From: Streptomyces griseocarneus
Lineage (GTDB): Bacteria; Actinomycetota; Actinomycetes; Streptomycetales; Streptomycetaceae
Length of the DNA: 64,000 bases
Assembly (NCBI RefSeq): GCF_014655595.1
Contig: NZ_BNBL01000006.1
Location: 249,906-313,905 of the forward strand
Reading direction: 5' to 3'
Below are positions 58,023-64,000 of this stretch, piece after piece (within the stretch, counting starts at the first letter, position 1; each line of letters starts with the position of its first letter). The position numbers and the translations under genes were made by a program. Below the pieces are notes generated by a model, which made no database searches, had not been told where the DNA came from, and worked only from the letters and a program-made list of their open reading frames with translations.

Positions 58023-61000
58023 CTACCGACACCCTCCAGTGCAGCGCCCGTCGGTCCAGGAGCGTTCGATCGATTGATAGGGGCCGCCCTTCACAGGTGC
58101 TGAATCCAGACCGTTCCTGTGAGCCATGCTGTCTGTGGCTATTACCTTTGGTGCGCCATTTCTCGAATACTGGATCACTTCCATGTCGGGGTAGGCGTCG
58201 CCGCTGCGACTGACGCTGACGGACGAACCCCTTGCGGAGACAGACAGTTCGTTATCGACTGCGAAGAGTGGCATCAGGCTGTTCACTCCATGGACTCCGA
58301 GTTTTAGTTCGTCCGACGAAGAGCCGTCCATGTTGATCACATTGTTGCGCCCTGTCGTATCGCCGGGCCACCCATTGACCTTGATGCCATTCGCAGGGAT
58401 CATCCGCCCTGGGTCTGCGTGACGCCCGAATCTGGCTCGCATGTATGCCTCGTTTCCGGGACGGGTATGGGACGGGGCAACGGTGAAGGAAACCCGCCCT
58501 GTTTCGGTGTCCCAGACCACCACCATGCGGTAAGGTGCGTCGGGGTCGTCCGTGAAGCTGCGGTTGTCGCCTTGAAGTAGACCGAGTGCCGCTTTCGGCG
58601 TGTTGATGAAGAAGCGCACCATGATGATGCCTCGGTCCTGGCCCTTCCCCACCCCGAAGAATTTCCGCTGCGCCCCGGTCGGCTGCCGTCCGAAGCCCGT
58701 CTCATAGGCGGCGTGATACGTGCTGCCGCTGCCGCGGCTGGACCAGTAGGGGTTCGAGACCGCCGTCGACTCGCCCCATGCGACGTTCGCGTCCGACCCG
58801 CACCCACCCGGGCACCCGTGGCTCGGGGAGTACCCGTAGCACGGCCCCTCCGTCCCGCATCCGCCCGGAATCAGGCCGGTGGGGTCGGACGAGGTGGCGG
58901 GGTTGTTGTTCGCGTACGAGTAACCATTGGCCTGCTGGGGGTCGGTCAGGTCCATGAGCGGGTCGACGCTGATGAAGCGGCCGATCGATGGATCGTACTC
59001 GCGGGCACCGAGGTGGGTCAGGCCGGTGTCGTTGTCGGTCGTTCCGCCGACGAAACCCTTGTCGCCGTTCCAGTCGGCGGGCCGGGCACCGCGTGGGGAG
59101 CCGAAGAGCGATGTCCTGCGACGGTTGACCGCCAGGCTGTCGGCATCGATCTGGTTGGTCGCGGTGCCGTGGTCGTCCGCCAAGAGGAAGGTCAGTTTTT
59201 TGCCTGTGCGCAGGGCAATGGTCTTGTCGCCACTGCTGTAGTAGCGCGTTCCGGTCACCGTCCCCGACGAGGCCAGCTGAAGTTCCGTGCCTCCGGGGAG
59301 GTAGAGAGTGGTGCCCGCCGAATCCTTGCGGAGCAGCCGGGCGCCGTCGGCGTCGTAGATGTTCTTCGTCGAGCTGTTGCCCTGGGCCACGGAGGCAAGG
59401 CGGCCCTCCGGATCCCAGTCCAGCTTCTGGGCAGGGTTCTTGCCGACCCTGCGGCCGGTGGTGTTGCCGGCCTGGTCGTAGGTGTACGACTCGTCCGACG
59501 GCCCACCGGGTCCGGTCTGACTGACCGAGGGCAGGTCGTGCTTGCCCGTGGCCGGCGAAGCATAGGTGCGGGTGATGTCACCGGTGGGTCCCGAGGCCGT
59601 CTTGTGCTGGACCTCCGCCCTGCGGTTGCCGACGGCGTCGTAGGTGAAGGACGACCAGTACGCGTCGGGGCCGCCGATAGTCGTGCCGGAGGGGCCTGCG
59701 GCGCACTTGTCCGTCGTCGTCCAGGCCTCGGTAATGCGCTTGAGGGCGTCTGTGGTGAAGCACTGGGTGTCGGTGGTCCGGTCCGCGTCCTGCCCGGTGC
59801 CCGTCGCGATCGATGTCACGTTGCCCGCGGGGTCGTACGCGTACCGGGTCTCCTCCACGCGCTGGGGCGCCGTGTCGCGGTCGGTCGTGGTGTGGGTCAG
59901 CAGGTCCGTGTGCTCGTCGTATTCGTAGGTGTTGTAGAGGCGCTTGCCGAAGTCTCCGTACTCCTCACGGGCGATGCGCCCGTAGTGGTCGTAGGTCGTG
60001 GCGGAGACGAGCGGGTCGGTACCCGCCGCGAGTGACACAGGCAGGCCCGCGTTGTACGTGTAGCCGGGCGTCAGGTCTTCCTGCGGCAGGTCTCCGGCGG
60101 CGGGCTGACGGGTCCATTTGACCTGGCCGGTGTGGTAGTAGGACACGGACCACTTGTACGTGCCGGCCAGCGCTCCCTCCCGGTCCGGAATGGTGACCTC
60201 GGACAGGGACGGCTTGTAGAGGCTGCTGTAGGCAGTGGTCCTGCTGACATATGCCGCACCATCCGCGTAGCGCGTGGCGCTGGCCGGCTGGCCCTTGCCG
60301 CCGGCCGCCGTGTCGTACGTCCACTCCGCCAGCTTGGTCGTGCCCTGGGACAGGGCTGTACGGCGCCCGAGGGCGTCGTAGTCGGTGTGCAGCGTGACGC
60401 CGCGCGCGTCCTTCACGTCGGTGGTTCGGTCGCCCTTGTCGTAGGTGGTGTCCAGAGCGCCCTTGTCCGGGTCGTCGGTGTGCACCTTGCGGCCGCGCAC
60501 GTCGTAGCCGTACTTCCAGGTGGCCCCGGACGCGTCGGTGACCCGCGCCAGGCGGCCGAGCCTGTCGTAGTCGTACGTCGTGGACTGGGACTTCTGCCGA
60601 TCCGCGTCGGTGTATTGCTTCAGTTCGGTCATGTGGCCGCGGGCGTCGGCGACCTTGGTCGTCGCCGTACCTCCCCGGGGCGGTACGACGGTGGTGGTGT
60701 CGCCGGTGTAGCTGGTGGTGGTCCGCTTGGTCTCGTCACCGAACCTGCGGGAGATCACGGCCGTGGGCCGTCCCGCTCCGTCGAACTCCGTGTCGGTGGA
60801 GGACGGGTACGTGGTCTCCTCGCCGGTCACCAGGACCGGCTCGGCCTTGCCCTCGGCGTAGTACTTGCCCGAGCTGCGCCAGGCCTGGCCCCGGCTGTCG
60901 TAGAACGTCTCGGTGAGGAGCCGGCCGGAGTTGTCGGGTGACGTCGCCTGGGTCTGCCGGGTGCGCAACAGCCCGTCGTAGAGCGTGTACGAGACCTGGT

Positions 61001-64000
61001 GGACGTTGTTGTGGTTGAGGGTCGTCGTGGTGACCACGATCGGCCCGTCGTTGCGGATCAGGTAGTCGAAGGCGTAGCTGGGGGAGTCCGGGTTGGCGGA
61101 CGCAGGTCGGGCGGGGGTCCATACCTTTGTCACCCGGCCCAGCGGGTCGTACGTCGTCGTGGTGACCCGGCCGTTGGCGTCGGAGCTCTCCGTCGGCTGT
61201 CCACGCAGGGCGTCCAGGGTCGTGGTGACCCGGTGCCCGAGCGGGTTGACGACGACCATCTTCGTCGCCGGTTCGCCGGCGGCCGGGGTGTACTCCGTGG
61301 TCGCGGTCCTGCCGTAGGCGTCGCTCGAGGCCAGGGCCCGGCCGTAGACATCGAAGCAGAGTTTGTCCTTCGAGGCCCCGCAGGTGCTGGGCGTGCTGCC
61401 GGCGGTGTCGTAGCCGTCGCCCTTGCCGTTGATCTTCTCAGTCCGGGAGACGTCACCCCTGACGGGTGCGGCGGTGAGGCTCGCGGAGCCGTCGTAGTAG
61501 GTCCGGGTGTCGCCGACGACGTCCCCGGGGCGGTTGGCCGGGGTGCCGCAGGGCACGGCGACGGTCTCGGTGCGGGCGACCTTGTTGAGAAGCCACGCGC
61601 TGGTGTTGCGGGCGTACGTGGTGGTCGTGCACTGCTCGTCCCCGGACTTGCCTGTGTCGCCGAGGTCGGACACTTCGGTGACCATGCCGTAGTCGTCGTA
61701 CGACCGGGAGACCGAAGTCGTCCGCTCGCCCTTGGAGGTGGTGGTCCGGGTCCGCTCCTCCTTGGTGCCCTTCAGATAGGCCTCCAGGTCCGGCAGGCCG
61801 GTGCGGGAGCGGGTCGCGGTGGTCGCGGAGCGCCAGGGGGTGTAGGAGGTGGCGGAGACAAGAGGTCCGCCGTCTCCGTTGTACGTGGCCTGTTCGCGTA
61901 TCATTCCGGCGAACTGATCGCGGTCGGTGACCGCTTCACCTGCCGAATCCTTCACGTCCTTGCCGTCGATGCCCCGGAAGTAGCGCCCTTCCGTGAGCGT
62001 GCGGGATGTGCCGGACCCCGTGCGGACCTGAACGCGGCCGTAGCCGCGGGATATCGAGTAGGTCCGGTCGGACGCCTTGACGATCTCGTCCGTGTTCTTG
62101 GCCCACGCCGCGCCGTCGAGGTAGGAGTACTCGGTGACCTTGTCCGGCGTTCCGGCGAGGTTGTCGCCCTCGAGGACCTTGGTGACCACGTAGGAATTGA
62201 ACCAGTCCTGCTTGGCTGTCTCGCCCTCGTACGCCCATTTCACGGGATAGCAGCCGGTGGTGTTCGAGGCGTCGGCCTTCGGCAGGCTGTTCACGGTGCA
62301 GTCGGGATCGGAGTAGTTCACCGCGATCGTGCCGCCGGTTTCGGTGGTGACCTGGTAGACGCGCAGCCGGACGAAGGGAGCCAGGCCGTCGCCGAGCTTG
62401 TCCACCCGGTTGGGGCGCTGGACACCGGCGAACGTCACCGGGGGCATGGTCTGGCTGCCGCCCGTCTTGCCGGTGCGGGTGATGGACTTGAGCCACATGG
62501 GGGTGGAGACGCCGTCACCCGAGGCCGGGAAGTCCTGTTCCAGCGACCAGGAGTCGACGTCCTTGTACGAGCCGCCGGAGAGGACCTTCGTCGTGATGGC
62601 GGTCAGTCGCTTGCGGGACCAGAACGTCGGCGAGTACTTGTCCTTGCACTCGTCGTCGCCGTCCTTGCAGTACTGGTCGAAGGGCACGTCCGGCCAGTAC
62701 TTGGCATTGTCCTGGTTGAACGTGTCGCAGGACTGGAGGCAGCGTTCCTTGACGTCGAACGTGACCTGCCCCATGGCCTTGGACGTGTAGACCGCGTCGG
62801 AGCGCAGGCCGTAGTCGATGTGGTCCAGCCAGCCGCCCCGGATGTACGAGGTGGGTGTCGCCTTTCCGGTGGTCTCGGGGGCATTGCGGCCGTAGTTGTT
62901 CTTCTCGGTCTTCCAGTGGAACGCCATGGCGTTGCCGTGCGGATCGACGACGTAGTCAAGCTGCCAGCGCCATGCCTGCCGGCACCAGGCGGACGCGAAG
63001 GAGGACTTGTAGCAGGGCTCGCCGGACTGGTTGCCGAAGACCGGGACGGTCCATGCCGAGTTGGTCTCGGGGGTGGAGGAGTCCTTCCAGCCCGGGAGGC
63101 GGTTCAGGCCGAAGAAGTACTGGGTGCCGTCCGGCGTAGTGATCTTCCAGTGCTCGCCGTCGTCGTCACCGTTGTCGGCACCCGTGAGCTTCTCGATCTT
63201 CTCGCCGGAGTCGGAGACCGGGTGCCAGCCCTTGTCCTTGTCGTGGACCAGTTCGGTGGTTCTGCCGCCCAGCGACAGGGTGGCGTTGTCGCTGTACCAG
63301 CACAGGTCGCCGACCCTGGCCTTGTTGGTGCCGCCTTCCTTGTCGTCGTTGCATGCCCTGTACCGGCGTTCGATGAAGCCCGGCTCCCAGGACCAGCCGT
63401 CTCCGATCCAGCTCGCCTGGTTGTTGGAGGCCGCAGTGCGGCCGTCCACGCTCTGGGAGGAATAGCCGAGGGACACCGTGGGCTGCAGACTGCCGGGGAC
63501 AGCGGGGACGCCGATGGGGTAGGCCCAGTTGAAGCCGCCGGATGAACCGCCGCTCGTCCATGAGCCCGAGGGCTCGAGGGACGTGGCCTTGAAGTCGCCT
63601 GAGGAACCCTGGGTCTCCGCAGTGGCGGCGAGCACGGTGGCCCCGGCACCTGCGACCACGCCGTGCCCACGGTCTCCCGACGAGCGTGGCGCGATGTCGA
63701 CAGTGGCGGTGAGTTTGCCGGACCGGGTGTCGTTTGTTGTCGCCAGTGGCTTGCGTACCTGGCATGCGGAGCTGCCGGGAGTGGTGAGGGCGCACGCCGG
63801 GAGTTCGACGAGCCGGAGGCGGGACGCCCAGTCGCCTCCGTAGGCGTTGCGGAACGACGCGTAGTCCACGGTCACTCGTAAGCGCTGAGACCCGGTGTCC
63901 GCGCCGTCCGAGCGGGCGAGCGACAGCAGGAGTCCCTCGACGCCGGCTTTGCGTGCTGCGGCCCGGTCTGCGACCGAGACCTTGACCTTCGCGGGCGTAT
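58023..64000 (-). CDS. Rhs-repeat polymorphic toxin-type protein (N-terminus outside window)
   Basis: The frame stays open to the window edge, so the start is not visible; at least 1,991 residues are encoded. A wall-protein-like region with WIGDGWSWEPGFIERRYRAC and GTQYFFGL is followed by many YD/Rhs repeats (for example YDYDRLGRLARVTDASG, GYDVRGRKVHTD, DYDALGRRTALS). The Rhs core ends with LGAREYDPSIGRFISVDPLMD and the junction DPTGL. The last 282 residues (58026-58871) are a distinct domain with no family I recognise (VRFFINTPKAALGL, YRMVVVWDTETGRVSF). GC falls across this domain. It is probably a contact-dependent or secreted toxin. Confidence 0.85.
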   Translation of the reverse strand, partial: TPAKVKVSVADRAAARKAGVEGLLLSLARSDGADTGSQRLRVTVDYASFRNAYGGDWASRLRLVELPACALTTPGSSACQVRKPLATTNDTRSGKLTATVDIAPRSSGDRGHGVVAGAGATVLAATAETQGSSGDFKATSLEPSGSWTSGGSSGGFNWAYPIGVPAVPGSLQPTVSLGYSSQSVDGRTAASNNQASWIGDGWSWEPGFIERRYRACNDDKEGGTNKARVGDLCWYSDNATLSLGGRTTELVHDKDKGWHPVSDSGEKIEKLTGADNGDDDGEHWKITTPDGTQYFFGLNRLPGWKDSSTPETNSAWTVPVFGNQSGEPCYKSSFASAWCRQAWRWQLDYVVDPHGNAMAFHWKTEKNNYGRNAPETTGKATPTSYIRGGWLDHIDYGLRSDAVYTSKAMGQVTFDVKERCLQSCDTFNQDNAKYWPDVPFDQYCKDGDDECKDKYSPTFWSRKRLTAITTKVLSGGSYKDVDSWSLEQDFPASGDGVSTPMWLKSITRTGKTGGSQTMPPVTFAGVQRPNRVDKLGDGLAPFVRLRVYQVTTETGGTIAVNYSDPDCTVNSLPKADASNTTGCYPVKWAYEGETAKQDWFNSYVVTKVLEGDNLAGTPDKVTEYSYLDGAAWAKNTDEIVKASDRTYSISRGYGRVQVRTGSGTSRTLTEGRYFRGIDGKDVKDSAGEAVTDRDQFAGMIREQATYNGDGGPLVSATSYTPWRSATTATRSRTGLPDLEAYLKGTKEERTRTTTSKGERTTSVSRSYDDYGMVTEVSDLGDTGKSGDEQCTTTTYARNTSAWLLNKVARTETVAVPCGTPANRPGDVVGDTRTYYDGSASLTAAPVRGDVSRTEKINGKGDGYDTAGSTPSTCGASKDKLCFDVYGRALASSDAYGRTATTEYTPAAGEPATKMVVVNPLGHRVTTTLDALRGQPTESSDANGRVTTTTYDPLGRVTKVWTPARPASANPDSPSYAFDYLIRNDGPIVVTTTTLNHNNVHQVSYTLYDGLLRTRQTQATSPDNSGRLLTETFYDSRGQAWRSSGKYYAEGKAEPVLVTGEETTYPSSTDTEFDGAGRPTAVISRRFGDETKRTTTSYTGDTTTVVPPRGGTATTKVADARGHMTELKQYTDADRQKSQSTTYDYDRLGRLARVTDASGATWKYGYDVRGRKVHTDDPDKGALDTTYDKGDRTTDVKDARGVTLHTDYDALGRRTALSQGTTKLAEWTYDTAAGGKGQPASATRYADGAAYVSRTTAYSSLYKPSLSEVTIPDREGALAGTYKWSVSYYHTGQVKWTRQPAAGDLPQEDLTPGYTYNAGLPVSLAAGTDPLVSATTYDHYGRIAREEYGDFGKRLYNTYEYDEHTDLLTHTTTDRDTAPQRVEETRYAYDPAGNVTSIATGTGQDADRTTDTQCFTTDALKRITEAWTTTDKCAAGPSGTTIGGPDAYWSSFTYDAVGNRRAEVQHKTASGPTGDITRTYASPATGKHDLPSVSQTGPGGPSDESYTYDQAGNTTGRRVGKNPAQKLDWDPEGRLASVAQGNSSTKNIYDADGARLLRKDSAGTTLYLPGGTELQLASSGTVTGTRYYSSGDKTIALRTGKKLTFLLADDHGTATNQIDADSLAVNRRRTSLFGSPRGARPADWNGDKGFVGGTTDNDTGLTHLGAREYDPSIGRFISVDPLMDLTDPQQANGYSYANNNPATSSDPTGLIPGGCGTEGPCYGYSPSHGCPGGCGSDANVAWGESTAVSNPYWSSRGSGSTYHAAYETGFGRQPTGAQRKFFGVGKGQDRGIIMVRFFINTPKAALGLLQGDNRSFTDDPDAPYRMVVVWDTETGRVSFTVAPSHTRPGNEAYMRARFGRHADPGRMIPANGIKVNGWPGDTTGRNNVINMDGSSSDELKLGVHGVNSLMPLFAVDNELSVSARGSSVSVSRSGDAYPDMEVIQYSRNGAPKVIATDSMAHRNGLDSAPVKGGPYQSIERSWTDGRCTGGCR

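Noticed and set aside
1..64000. CRISPR arrays, rRNA genes, complete IS elements, prophage or biosynthetic gene cluster
   Set aside because: None was seen. The short repeat arrays here have no spacers of constant length and there are no cas, transposase, integrase, PKS or NRPS genes.

Overview
The window is a 64 kb piece of a high-GC actinomycete chromosome, almost certainly Streptomyces. The GC content is high, GTG starts are common, Shine-Dalgarno sites are GGAGG-like, and the gene order guaA ... pcrA ... icmB ... sucCD - PerM-like - purN - purH - folD - DUF3017 - mdh is a conserved Streptomyces core arrangement as I remember it. I see no rRNA, CRISPR array, prophage or complete insertion sequence. 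One tRNA-Arg(ACG) is present.

Layout. 1-5.6 kb: the tail of an unknown gene, an XRE/TPR regulator divergent from a prolyl-aminopeptidase-type hydrolase, a secreted M64 metalloprotease and a winged-helix (HTH_42) protein. 5.7-12.8 kb: tRNA-Arg, two membrane Ser/Thr kinases, a succinate-semialdehyde dehydrogenase and a GMC oxidoreductase. 13.4-20 kb: chorismate mutase with an apparent aromatic-residue leader/attenuator, guaA, an AhpD-like protein, a Uma2 protein, a class II aldolase, a lipoprotein L,D-transpeptidase and DoxX. 20-28 kb: an envelope-sensing block (PspC protein, third Ser/Thr kinase, PspC-fused histidine kinase with its NarL-type regulator), a membrane esterase and an NlpC/P60 hydrolase. 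28-34.5 kb: pcrA, an M23 peptidase with a Gln/Trp-rich repeat region, a lipase and the B12-binding mutase subunit icmB.

34.6-42.8 kb holds the most interesting unit. A DUF5691 protein and a SWIM zinc-finger protein run one way. A MoxR-type AAA+ ATPase, a DUF5682 protein and a VWA/MIDAS protein run the other way. The set resembles the uncharacterised E. coli yehL/yehM/yehP/yehQ group. The shared 132 bp promoter region contains a perfect 13 bp inverted repeat whose two arms are each the -35-like half of the RecA/LexA-independent DNA-damage promoter (PafBC type, TTGTCRGTG-N8-TANNNT). The same motif precedes pcrA in this window. This suggests a DNA-damage-induced chaperone/VWA machine of unknown function.

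43-57.5 kb is central metabolism (sucCD, purNH, folD, mdh) with conserved small membrane proteins. It is interrupted at 52.3-56.2 kb by a secreted protein and three paralogous membrane-tethered XRE proteins carrying peptidoglycan-binding or DUF2690 sensor domains. The gap between them contains a probable 5' fragment of a group II intron. The right end (57.5-64 kb) is a large Rhs-repeat protein, cut by the window edge. Its C-terminal domain and the abutting four-helix membrane protein drop from about 72% to about 52-55% GC, which fits an exchanged toxin-immunity module.

No tools were run. Family names come from motif recognition, and promoter, operator and attenuator calls come from reading the sequence.
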